A DNA stretch of 64,000 bases, from the NCBI GenBank assembly GCA_021797745.1, contig JAJZZD010000003.1, positions 1-64,000 on the forward strand, given 5' to 3'. A program made the translations under genes and the position numbers. The stretch is from Microcaldota archaeon (lineage in GTDB: Archaea; Micrarchaeota; Micrarchaeia; Micrarchaeales; CABMGC01). Positions 19,120 to 28,726 of this stretch are shown one piece after another (within the stretch, counting starts at the first letter, position 1; the number at the start of each line of letters is the position of its first letter). The notes below the pieces were generated by a model. That model searched no databases. It was not told the DNA's origin and was given only the letters and a program-made list of their open reading frames with translations.

Positions 19120-19818
19120 TCACATCCCGTGGAACCAGAATCCTTTTTCCTTGCTTTCCTCTCCAAACAGCTTTTCCTTTAGCCCCTTTTTCTTCTGTTT
19201 TATTTCTATCCCAAGCTCCTTCGCGAGCTCAGGATGCGCTTCCAAATAGTCTTCCTGGAATTTTCTGAAATTCTCAGCTTTCTTGGCTTCGCCCAGCGCC
19301 TTGTTTTTCTCATATTCCGGCTTCATTTTCTGCCATTCTTCCATAGTGTAGCCGTACGGTGGGTGCTCCCTTATGACTTTTGGGTCGTATTGGTATTCGT
19401 AAATTTCCTTTACATAATCCACGTCATTCTCCTGCATATTGCTTTTGTCGACGTGCACGCCCTCCTTGGCAAGCATGTCTATCAGGCCCTGCAGGCTTAT
19501 TTTTTCCTTTCTGTTGTCCGCACCTTCGGGATTGTACTTTATGTTAATGGTTCCTTTTACAAATTCAACCTTTGCGAAAAGTATAGAGTCGTGAAGAAGG
19601 AGCCTGTACTGCAATCTTGCCGCGTGCTCTAGGTCTATAAAATCGGCTTTATTTATGCCGCTGAATGTTACCTCCTTTATTGTGGAATAAGGAATGCGGA
19701 ACTTGTTTCCCTGCTTGTCAGTTATTATGTTTTCCTTGTATTTTCCCGCATTTTCGTTTTTCTCTTCTTCAAGCTCTTTCTGATATTCGTTGCCTTCCTG
19801 TATGTCTCTTTTGTCCAT
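19120..19818 (-). CDS. Hypothetical charged protein
   Basis: 232 aa ORF, no recognised family. Confidence 0.6.
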   Translation of the reverse strand: MDKRDIQEGNEYQKELEEEKNENAGKYKENIITDKQGNKFRIPYSTIKEVTFSGINKADFIDLEHAARLQYRLLLHDSILFAKVEFVKGTINIKYNPEGADNRKEKISLQGLIDMLAKEGVHVDKSNMQENDVDYVKEIYEYQYDPKVIREHPPYGYTMEEWQKMKPEYEKNKALGEAKKAENFRKFQEDYLEAHPELAKELGIEIKQKKKGLKEKLFGEESKEKGFWFHGM

Positions 19819-19884
19819 TATATTGCCCTAATTATTTCATGTGTCCTGCTATGCACTTATGCACTGATTTGCCTATGCTAAATT

Positions 19885-21816
19885 TCAGCAGTTTCCGCAA
19901 CCGCAGCTGCCATGGCCAGATTCTTCCTCGGCTCCGCATCCGCAGCTTCCTGCGCCGCTGTTTCTTCCGCATGCGCATGAATCTTCTGAGCCTGCGCTCT
20001 TCTGCGAAACCTGTATTGTCTGCGCAATAGGCTGAACTACGGGCCTTTCAACGCGCTTTGCGTTGACTGCATTGACTGGCAGAGAGAAGTAATCGACTGC
20101 CTTTGCGTATGCCTTTTGGTAAAGTTCGCTGGCTTCCAATGCCTTTATGTCCCTCCTGTACTTGTCTGCAGCGTAATTCCAGTTGGCGTGCGTAGCTTCC
20201 CATTCCTTGCTAGGTATCGCGTACTGCCTCTGCACTTTGTCCCTGTATATTTCAGGAAATACGTTGAATGTGCAGAAAGGAAGCACACGGCCGTCCGGAA
20301 GAGAGTAGTGTATGTCGCACTTCTCCACCCTCTTTATGTCGTAAGTATATTCATCCTGGAAGTGCATCATGCCAAGGAACAGGCTCTTCATCTGCAATGT
20401 GCCCATTGAGCCAAAGTCCCTCTTCATAAGTATTGACATGAGAAGCTTTGTGAAGTTTACTGATTTCGGCTGCTTGTCCTTGTCTATGAACTTCCTCAGG
20501 TTCAATAGCGCCTTCGTCGCCATAAGCTTTCTCTGCAGCTTGCTCTTGCCAGGCATCTCGTTCACGACATCCTGCAGGTATTCGAGCAATCCGGCAGCGT
20601 CTACGAATCTTGTCAAAGGAACTATCTTGTTGTCGCTGTCAAGGAATACATAGCAGCCCGCTCCGCATGCGAAGTGTATTGAGAGGTCGTATTTGTATTC
20701 GCCGCTTAGCGCTTCTATGAAACGGTTTATTCCGCCGACATAAGGAACTGAGAACCAGTCCTCCTTCGTTATTACGCCGTTTGTCTGCTGCTCTATTTGC
20801 TTGATTGCGCCTGGGATTGTTATCCTCTGTTTTTCCCTCATCCTTGCTGGCATCCTTCCCACAAGCGATACCGGCTGGAAGTTGACTGCTCTTATTATGT
20901 CTATATTGTTAAGCGCGAAATTGGTTATTGCGCCAAGCTCGCTGTCGTTTATCGTCCTTATTACAGTAGGAACTAACACTATTCCCATGTTTGCCTTTCT
21001 CGCCGCGTCCAAAACCATCGGGACTTCCCAGTGGTTCTTAGGATTAGCCCTTTTGCTTACGCCGTCGAAGCTCATGTAAAGCGTGCTTACACCACTGTGC
21101 CTTAGCCTCGCCATCATTTCAGGGTGCAGGCCTAAGTTTATGCCTGTTGTATTTAATTGTATCTGGTCGAACCCTGCTTTTTTGGCCCTTTCTATTATCT
21201 CAGGCAGGTCCTTCCTCATTGTGGGCTCTCCTCCAGTGATTTGTATCGCGTTTGCAGGAATTGGCTTCTGGTTCCTGAGCTTTTTGAACATCTTGTCCAA
21301 TTCTTCTATGCTGGGCTCGTAAACAGGCTCGCCCTCTTTTGCGTAGAAGAAGCAGTACCAGCACGACAGGTGGCAGCGGTTTGTTATTACTATGTTAACA
21401 AGCCCGCTGTGCGACTTGTGCCTTTCGCACATCCCGCAGTCGAACGGGCAGTTCTCTCCCTTGTTAAGTATGTCTGGATTGTCGAAACCCCTTCCATAAT
21501 AATTGTAATCCCTCATCTTCATGTACATGTCATAGTCTTCCCAATATTTCTCCACAGTCCAGCCGCATTCCCCACAGAACTTCCTTATCATCACGAAGTC
21601 CCCGTCGCGGTATATGGTTCCGTCTATTATGAGCTTGCAGTTAGGGCACACCGTTTTTGTCTTGTCAATCACAGGCATCTTTTCTATTTCTTCCTGGGTC
21701 CTGTGATAACAGCCAAGCAGCTTTTCCTCTGGATTGGATACCTGTATTTGTACCGTGCTTGCGATTTTGCCTGCGTTTAACTGATTATTTGCAGCCCGTC
21801 CATCTTCTATGCTCAC
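19885..21816 (-). CDS. Radical SAM protein resembling tetraether lipid synthase/MJ0619-type enzymes, Cys/Gly-rich C-terminal tail
   Basis: CPFDCGMCERHKSHSGLVNIVITNRCHLSCWYCFFYA, QITGGEPTMRKDL; tail SCACGRNSGAGSCGCGAEEESGHGSCGCGNC. Confidence 0.75.
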   Translation of the reverse strand: MSIEDGRAANNQLNAGKIASTVQIQVSNPEEKLLGCYHRTQEEIEKMPVIDKTKTVCPNCKLIIDGTIYRDGDFVMIRKFCGECGWTVEKYWEDYDMYMKMRDYNYYGRGFDNPDILNKGENCPFDCGMCERHKSHSGLVNIVITNRCHLSCWYCFFYAKEGEPVYEPSIEELDKMFKKLRNQKPIPANAIQITGGEPTMRKDLPEIIERAKKAGFDQIQLNTTGINLGLHPEMMARLRHSGVSTLYMSFDGVSKRANPKNHWEVPMVLDAARKANMGIVLVPTVIRTINDSELGAITNFALNNIDIIRAVNFQPVSLVGRMPARMREKQRITIPGAIKQIEQQTNGVITKEDWFSVPYVGGINRFIEALSGEYKYDLSIHFACGAGCYVFLDSDNKIVPLTRFVDAAGLLEYLQDVVNEMPGKSKLQRKLMATKALLNLRKFIDKDKQPKSVNFTKLLMSILMKRDFGSMGTLQMKSLFLGMMHFQDEYTYDIKRVEKCDIHYSLPDGRVLPFCTFNVFPEIYRDKVQRQYAIPSKEWEATHANWNYAADKYRRDIKALEASELYQKAYAKAVDYFSLPVNAVNAKRVERPVVQPIAQTIQVSQKSAGSEDSCACGRNSGAGSCGCGAEEESGHGSCGCGNC

Positions 21817-21956
21817 ATCTACACCTATTACTCAGTTATAAAACATCGGTATTTAAATATCTTTTTAAAATTACGGTTTACTTATTTTTTGTTTTTAAAC
21901 GTTTGCCTCGTGGGTCATCGTTCTTTGCCGAACTGCGACCGATTTAACATGCATAT

Positions 21957-22865
21957 TTACGGATGCCTTCTTCTGTCGGTTGCCTGGCCTTTCCTTGGCC
22001 TGTTCTTCCAGTTGTTGTCTCTTCCGGGCTCCTGAACGTGCACTTTTTCCTTTCCAATTGCTCTTCTGCCGCGTATCTCTTCAAGCCCTTTCATCAGTGA
22101 TTCCTTGAGCTCGTTGCCTATGAACCTCTTCGAAAATGCATCAGCGCGCGCAGCGATGCTTATTTTTGTAGCATAAATGCGTGCTATCTTCCCTCTTTCC
22201 GAGCGGTCTGCAACAGCTATTTCCTTGAGCTTGAAAAGCACGCCGTATTTCGGGGATTTGCTTCCGAATTTCATGTGCCTGAACAAGGCCTTTTCTGCAC
22301 CCAGCAGCTGGATTGTGCTGGCGGGCATGTAGCCCAGCTTGTTCAACGAGCCTGCCTTGGCCAGAAGCTCGGCAGCTATTTTGTAATCCACCAGGTATGC
22401 TATGTTTGGCATGACCTTTGGAACCGCGTCCTTCAAGTATCCATCAAGTTCCGATTCTATGTTGATGAGCGCAAGCTCTGAATCAGCGACTCTTTTTATG
22501 TTTTCGTACTCCTTTGTCTCGGGGCTCCTGCCTCCGCTCATAAGCGCGCCCTTTGCCTTTTCTATTTCTTGCTTGTTGCTTCCAAATATCTCTGCAAGCG
22601 CCGAGTCGCTGACGTTCTTTGTGTCTTTCCCCGCAAGGCTGACTATCTTTGCATATACTGCAGGGTTCTCAAGCCGCAGCTCAGGAGCATATATGCTGTA
22701 CCATTCCTGGAGCCTCTCGCTAATCAGGTTCCTTGCCTTGCCCACATCGTTGTACATGTTTATTGCCTGCACGACAGGACGCTCGCCGGTTGCGTATGCC
22801 TCGCTGACTGCTTCTTTTGCCTGCTTCATGAATCGTGCTCTCTTCTGCTCAAGTGTTTCCTTCAA
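21957..22865 (-). CDS. Nop5/Nop56-58 C/D RNP protein
   Basis: NOP domain (ASTIQLLGAEKALFRHMKFGSKSPKYGVLF…ARIYATKISIAARADAFS). Confidence 0.9.
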   Translation of the reverse strand: MKETLEQKRARFMKQAKEAVSEAYATGERPVVQAINMYNDVGKARNLISERLQEWYSIYAPELRLENPAVYAKIVSLAGKDTKNVSDSALAEIFGSNKQEIEKAKGALMSGGRSPETKEYENIKRVADSELALINIESELDGYLKDAVPKVMPNIAYLVDYKIAAELLAKAGSLNKLGYMPASTIQLLGAEKALFRHMKFGSKSPKYGVLFKLKEIAVADRSERGKIARIYATKISIAARADAFSKRFIGNELKESLMKGLEEIRGRRAIGKEKVHVQEPGRDNNWKNRPRKGQATDRRRHP

Positions 22866-23395
22866 AGAACCACATCACGTTACGTGTTTGAAATTAAAAG
22901 TATATAAAACAGTAATAAAAATTGCCAAACAAAAGGAATTCAACTCTTTGGTGTATCGCTCCATGATTTTTACAATGAGTTCAGTGCATTCTGTAGCGTT
23001 TTTTCGGCTACTTTATCTCATCTTCTGCGTTTAATTCTCGAATGTAAAAATTCCGCGATTGCAAATAAAATCCACGCACATTACGCTGCGATACGTTTAC
23101 GTTTGCTTGTACCTGCACTAACAAACATATACTTCTTTTTATGTGCTTCATATATTTGTTTTGTTCTTGGGTCAGTAACAATTACCTCATTCAACTTTAT
23201 TCTTCATAACATGCTCCTTTTCTGCAGTCTTGTGCGTGTCTCTTAATTTCAGATATATGCCGATTATGCGCCTGCGCTTTTTTCGCTCAAATCCCCACTG
23301 TTTATATGCAGCTATGGCCCCTGCTTAGCATCATTTTCGCTTCTTCATCAAGCTTCTAATGCCCTTTTTACTGTTCCGAAACTGCAGTGAAACTT

Positions 23396-25303
23396 TTACA
23401 TTATTTTTTTAACGCTTTTCGTGCTTTTGTAAAAATTCGGCAATCTTTTTCTATCTTCCAAAGCTTCGCCAGCAGGTGCGGCATTTGCTTTATCAGCAGG
23501 TGAGGCATTTAAACTTTCTAAGGGGGTTAATGACGCATTGCATATGCTACATCTAAACTTCTGGTTCAATGCAGAATCAAAAGGCAGCCTGCCTGCTTGA
23601 GGATGCGCTTCGCAAATGAAATAGTCATTGCATTCATCTGTGTTTTTATCAGCAAAATTAAGCTTGTTATGCAGTATGTCTATATTTTCTTCATTTGCGT
23701 ACCATAAGAATAACGTCCACTCTTTTCTGGGCTCCTGCGTGTCTTCTGACTTGAACGTAGGTTCGTATTTTGCCATACTGCTCTCTTTTATTCCAACGTA
23801 GTTGACTAAGCCATAGCTTTGTAGTAGGTTCACTATTCTCTGCATTATGCGGGTGTCTGCATTAAGCATGTGCGCCAACTCCGTCCCTTCTACTGCGTAT
23901 TTGATGTGCGAATTATTGCCTTTAATTTCGCTGTTCTTTTGTCCGCGCGCCTGCTGCAAATCCGTCTTTTTCTCTAGAAGCAGTTTAAGCACCATTAACG
24001 CATAGTCTCCTTCTTTTTCATTTATCTGCACTTGCTTTCCATTAACATCCACTTTTCTTCCCACGCCTATTATTGTATATTTTACGAAATTTGCGAAACG
24101 GTCATCAGCCAGAGCCCTTATTGCGTTTATTCCATTTTCCTTTTGCGGCTGTGCGGCCGTTGTGTCAATTACATAATCGTCGTGCGGTGCGTTTTCAGCG
24201 GTTTTTTCAACAGCTTTATACGTTGGTGGTTTTTGCTGTGGTTCTGCATTTGAAATGGCCACATTTGATTTTCTACTGAGTTGTTTCAGCTCTGCGCCAG
24301 TTTCGGTTTTTCCTGTATTAAGCCCCTCTTTTCTTACTGCGCTTTTTTCTATTCTTCTGTCAAAATTTGGCATTTGTTTGTCCGATTTGGAGTTGCGCAC
24401 AGGTTTTGGCATGCTATGCCGCTTTCCAAAATTATCGTATTTTTTTGGTTCCTCGTTTGGTTGTTTTGCCGGTTTGACTATTTGCTTTTTCGGCGCCGGA
24501 TTTCTCTCATTGGCTTGTTTTATGCTTTTTGCAGGCTTGCGCACTTTTGACGTTTCCTTCGATGCTTTAGTCTTGCGCACTTTTACCACAACAAGCAAAC
24601 CCGGCCTTACTCTTTCGATTTCTCTGCGAATTACATTTTCAGCATGATTGAATTCTTTCATGGTTTTTTCCATGTTTCCATTTGTTCTCGCATAGAATTC
24701 TGCCATATCGTTTGCTTCTTCGTCACTCAGAATTTTTGGCTTGCTTCCGTGTTTGATTTTGAAATTGAGCTCAGGATGCAAATCTAGAAAATTTTTGATC
24801 ATTGTGAAGCTGGTTTTGTCCCCATACCGCAACCTTAGTGCTTCTTTTATGCCCTTTATGTACTTCAGCCTATTTTCGTGGCTTGCATCTTCCAGCAGTT
24901 GAATCAGGTGCATTTCAGTTGTTTTAGTTCTTTTCTCAGTTACCCCTTTTTGGCCGTACGGATTATGCGTTCTTTTGCCGCCCCACACTTTTTGCAGATA
25001 TCCTATAGAAACATGCATGCCCGATGCTTCTAAATTTGCCCGAGCAGTTTCGTATGAACTGCCTTTCCTTAATTCCTCCAAAGCAGCTTTTCTCGTTGCC
25101 TCATCGTGCCTGTTTCCACTTTTATAATGCAGGTCAAAGCCCATGCTTTTCCAGATTCTGCTTACCCTTTTTCTTCCATTTTGGCCCAGTCCTAGGTTTT
25201 TGGCAGCCTGTGATGCGGTCATTGGCGCGCCATTTTCCATAATAAGGCCGTACTGCTTTATCACTGCTTCCCTAAACCCTTCTGCGCTTGATGCCCTTCC
25301 CAT
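23396..25303 (-). CDS. Large orphan protein with N-terminal HTH-like segments
   Basis: 635 aa; ASQAAKNLGLGQNGRKRVSRIWK and related segments; C-terminal CxxC (CEAH…FRCSIC). Confidence 0.6.
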   Translation of the reverse strand: MGRASSAEGFREAVIKQYGLIMENGAPMTASQAAKNLGLGQNGRKRVSRIWKSMGFDLHYKSGNRHDEATRKAALEELRKGSSYETARANLEASGMHVSIGYLQKVWGGKRTHNPYGQKGVTEKRTKTTEMHLIQLLEDASHENRLKYIKGIKEALRLRYGDKTSFTMIKNFLDLHPELNFKIKHGSKPKILSDEEANDMAEFYARTNGNMEKTMKEFNHAENVIRREIERVRPGLLVVVKVRKTKASKETSKVRKPAKSIKQANERNPAPKKQIVKPAKQPNEEPKKYDNFGKRHSMPKPVRNSKSDKQMPNFDRRIEKSAVRKEGLNTGKTETGAELKQLSRKSNVAISNAEPQQKPPTYKAVEKTAENAPHDDYVIDTTAAQPQKENGINAIRALADDRFANFVKYTIIGVGRKVDVNGKQVQINEKEGDYALMVLKLLLEKKTDLQQARGQKNSEIKGNNSHIKYAVEGTELAHMLNADTRIMQRIVNLLQSYGLVNYVGIKESSMAKYEPTFKSEDTQEPRKEWTLFLWYANEENIDILHNKLNFADKNTDECNDYFICEAHPQAGRLPFDSALNQKFRCSICNASLTPLESLNASPADKANAAPAGEALEDRKRLPNFYKSTKSVKKIM

Positions 25304-25447
25304 TTAATCTGCTATTGAAGGTGGCTTTTTTCCATATTTATAGGTTATTTTTGTTTTGTCTGCACTGGTTTCAACGTAACTTAGGCAGGTATGTACGCAA
25401 AAGCCAAAAACATTATTAATTTTTACTAGTAATTGATATGTGATTAA

Positions 25448-25963
25448 ATGGCTTCTTTATTGAAAAACATTTTGAATTTCGCCGAAAGATTTTCTCCCGC
25501 AGAAATTGCGTATGCGCATTGCGACATTCCCTGCGGCATTTACGACCCGCACGAAGCGCAGATGTCTGCCCATACTGTAATTCGCATGGACGAGCTCATA
25601 TCGCAGCTTAAGGAGAAAGAAAGCACAATGTCAAAAGAGGAATATGTGATAATGCTGTCGAGATACGCGAGCGTGAAGGAAGAGCACGCGGAGAACTGCA
25701 AACACCAAGCCAGAATTCTGTGGGGAGACTATTTCAAGCCTGAGCATGCGCAGAAATATCCGCAGCTGCAGCAGCTGGTCTGGGACATAATGAAGCAGGG
25801 CAGCGAATGCAAGCAGAAAGTCGATGTGAAGGCGGCAGAGAGCCTGCTAGAGAGCGTGAACAAGCTTGCGGAGATATTCTGGGACAGCAAGGGCATAAAG
25901 ACGCAGCGCGTCAAGGTCACGTACTGGCCCACTAACAGGGAAATAGCGCTTCCTAAGTTTTGA
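25448..25963 (+). CDS. sodN: Nickel superoxide dismutase precursor
   Basis: Ni-hook HCDIPCGIYDP after a ~23-aa leader; SodN-like helical body. Confidence 0.88.
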   Translation: MASLLKNILNFAERFSPAEIAYAHCDIPCGIYDPHEAQMSAHTVIRMDELISQLKEKESTMSKEEYVIMLSRYASVKEEHAENCKHQARILWGDYFKPEHAQKYPQLQQLVWDIMKQGSECKQKVDVKAAESLLESVNKLAEIFWDSKGIKTQRVKVTYWPTNREIALPKF

Positions 25964-25969
25964 TAATCC

Positions 25970-26266
25970 ATGAAATTCCCTATAGCTAAATTCAGGGTTA
26001 GCGGACCAAGCATGTCGCCAACGATAAACAGCGGGGACTTCGTGGTCGTGAACAGGTGGGCCTATCTTTTTTCTAAGCCTAAAATCGGCGACATTGTTGT
26101 AATAAGACATCCGACAAAAAGAATTACTATGGTCAAACGAATAAAGAAGATAAAACTAGGTGCTGTTTTTGTTGTAGGCGACGACAAGCAGCTAAGCACA
26201 GACAGCAGGAACTTCGGATACGTACCAACAAGCAAAATCATAGGCAAAGTAATATTCCGCACGTGA
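25970..26266 (+). CDS. sodX: S26 signal-peptidase-like protease, putative Ni-SOD maturation peptidase (SodX)
   Basis: VSGPSMSPTINSGDFVVVNR, KRIKKI, VVGDD; starts 6 nt after sodN. Confidence 0.85.
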   Translation: MKFPIAKFRVSGPSMSPTINSGDFVVVNRWAYLFSKPKIGDIVVIRHPTKRITMVKRIKKIKLGAVFVVGDDKQLSTDSRNFGYVPTSKIIGKVIFRT

Positions 26267-26292
26267 AATTACGTTTAGGCAAACCTGCGATG

Positions 26293-26814
26293 TCACTCTT
26301 TAGATTTCTCCGGAGAAAGCATTTTCCTGAAATTGGCTAATTTGTCTGAGAATTCCTCGCCTTCCATTTTTTTAAACTCCTCGTCTATTTTACCTCCACG
26401 TAATCTACCATTGTCATATTTTTCTATATAGTCAACGATATCTGCGTTTCCTGACGAAACTATCTGCACCAAAAGCATGAAGGAAGGCACGTTAATGACC
26501 TTGTCTTCGGTAGCCAGCGGCCCAAGTCTTTTTTTGACTATGCCATCATTCTCGTCGTCAACTCTTTTTATAAGCTTTGGGTACCTCTTTAATCTTTCAA
26601 GCATTTCATTTGAAAAATCCGGATTTTTATCGTCTAAATCCTTTTGTGCATAAAGATACAAAGCAAGTATTGCACTGTCGTCGCCTAGCCCAAATTGTCC
26701 TAATAAATTCCTATCTGATGCTGCTTCGATATCTTCAAGAGCTGTTTTATCCCTGCTTGCAAGTTTATCAAAAGCTGCAGAGCTTTTATTTTGATCATTT
26801 CCCATAACGCTCAC
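26293..26814 (-). CDS. Hypothetical protein
   Basis: 173 aa ORF with promoter-like AT-rich upstream region. Confidence 0.55.
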   Translation of the reverse strand: MSVMGNDQNKSSAAFDKLASRDKTALEDIEAASDRNLLGQFGLGDDSAILALYLYAQKDLDDKNPDFSNEMLERLKRYPKLIKRVDDENDGIVKKRLGPLATEDKVINVPSFMLLVQIVSSGNADIVDYIEKYDNGRLRGGKIDEEFKKMEGEEFSDKLANFRKMLSPEKSKE

Positions 26815-27042
26815 TAATTATATTATGCATTTGACACTATTTACACATTTCTAAAGTTTCGACTTTTTCGAATTAATCTGTTATTATAACATACAACATA
26901 CCCAATTTTCTCAAGTTGCATTTCCGCTTATTTTTATCTGTTGTCAGTAATGTGCGTCATATTATAATTTTTGCCATTTTATATGTCGTAGGAAACGATG
27001 TAACGTTCTTACCGATATGCGCTACGGGCATAAGGTGTAAAC

Positions 27043-28653
27043 ATGAGTTCAAATAATGAAAATAAATATGATGAAATAATCAACCTGTCAAAAAACAGGG
27101 GCATACTTGAACCCACTAGCGAAGTCTATGAAGGTTTCGCCGGTTTCTTCGACTACGGCCCTGTCGGCGTAGAACTCAAAAAGAACATAGAAAAAGCATG
27201 GTGGCGCTTCTTTGTACAAATGCGCGATGACGTAGTGGGAATGGATGGGGCAATAATACTGCATCCAACTGTGTGGAAGGCATCCGGGCACGTTGACAGG
27301 TTCAAGGACCAGATTGTCGCGTGCACAAAGACGCCTAGCCACAAGTTCAGGGCAGACCACGTGATAGAAGAAGAGCTTGGCATAGCCACCGAGGGCATGT
27401 CTAATGACGAGCTGCAGAAGCTCATAACTGAAAATAAGATAAAATGCCCCGTCTGCGGGAGCCTGCTAGGTGAAGTCTCTGATTTTCGCACCATGTTCGA
27501 GACAAGCGTAGGCGCAGAAAGCAGTTTGATTGCTTACCTGAGGCCAGAAACGGCGCAGGCGATATTCGCGGATTTCCGCTGGGTGAAGCGCACCTCAAGA
27601 AAGTCATTGCCATTTGGCATAGCGCAGATAGGCAAGGCATTCAGGAACGAGATATCACCAAGAAACTTCGTTTTCCGTTCAAGGGAATTCAACCAGATGG
27701 AATTGGAATACTTCATACATCCTGACCAGAAATTCGAATGCAAATATCTCGGAGACAAGGAACTGGGCAAGAGCGCAAGGTTTCTGGACATGCGCACGCA
27801 GCTGAAAAACATGGAGCAGAAAGAAAAGAAAACGGGCGATGAAGGAATAAGTATGACATTCGGGGAGGCTTTGGAAAAGAAGGTAGTGGCCTGGAGGGAA
27901 TTCGATGCAAGCCGTAAAATACTTTCAGAGCAGTCATCTCCGTGGCATGCCTACTGGCTGTGCAAGACATTGGAATTCTACACTTCAATCGGCATAAATG
28001 AAAACAACCTGAGATTCAGGGAGCACGTGCCCGATGAACTTTCCCATTACTCGAAAGCGACATGGGATTTGGAATACAGGTTCCCGTTCGGCTGGAAAGA
28101 GATAGTGGGGATTGCCAACAGGTCCGACTATGACTTAAAGCAGCATTCGAAGTTCAGCAACAAGGACATGTCTGTTTACGACGAGGCAAAGAAGCAGAAC
28201 GTGATGCCTGTCGTAATAGAGCCGTCTTTCGGATTGGAAAGGGCGATAATGGCCGTGCTGATTGAATCCTATGACAGAAGGGAAGGCGCGGGCAAGGATG
28301 CTGGCAAGTCAGCAGGCGATGAAAAAGTAGTTCTGCATCTTGCGAATTCCATAGCTCCGGTAAAGGTCATTGTTCTTCCGCTGGAGAAGAAGCCAGAACC
28401 TGTAAAAATCGCCCACGACCTTTTCGAGAAGCTGAAGGGCATGTACATGTGCGATTTTGATGAATCTGGCAGCATAGGCAAAAGGTATGCGCGCGCTGAC
28501 GAGATTGGCGTTCCTGTTGCTATAACTATAGACAACGAATCTCTGACAGACCACGCAGCTACGATAAGATACAGGGATACGACAAAGCAGGAGAGAGTCC
28601 CGATATCAGATATACCTGACAAAATCTCTCAAATAATAAACTCCAGTTTGTAA
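27043..28653 (+). CDS. glyS: Glycyl-tRNA synthetase
   Basis: class II aaRS, EVYEGFAGFFDYGPVGVELK, FRNEISPRNFVFRSREF. Confidence 0.95.
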   Translation: MSSNNENKYDEIINLSKNRGILEPTSEVYEGFAGFFDYGPVGVELKKNIEKAWWRFFVQMRDDVVGMDGAIILHPTVWKASGHVDRFKDQIVACTKTPSHKFRADHVIEEELGIATEGMSNDELQKLITENKIKCPVCGSLLGEVSDFRTMFETSVGAESSLIAYLRPETAQAIFADFRWVKRTSRKSLPFGIAQIGKAFRNEISPRNFVFRSREFNQMELEYFIHPDQKFECKYLGDKELGKSARFLDMRTQLKNMEQKEKKTGDEGISMTFGEALEKKVVAWREFDASRKILSEQSSPWHAYWLCKTLEFYTSIGINENNLRFREHVPDELSHYSKATWDLEYRFPFGWKEIVGIANRSDYDLKQHSKFSNKDMSVYDEAKKQNVMPVVIEPSFGLERAIMAVLIESYDRREGAGKDAGKSAGDEKVVLHLANSIAPVKVIVLPLEKKPEPVKIAHDLFEKLKGMYMCDFDESGSIGKRYARADEIGVPVAITIDNESLTDHAATIRYRDTTKQERVPISDIPDKISQIINSSL

Positions 28654-28726
28654 AAATAAATTAAGCAGATTAAGGGGGCTAAAACTCAGAATGTAAATTA
28701 ATGAAACCTTGGCGTTTACCTAGTTT

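Noticed and set aside
24032-24647. Plus-strand ORFs opposite the 635-aa gene
   Set aside because: Leu/Phe/Cys-rich shadow ORFs created by the Lys/Ala-rich minus-strand coding frame.
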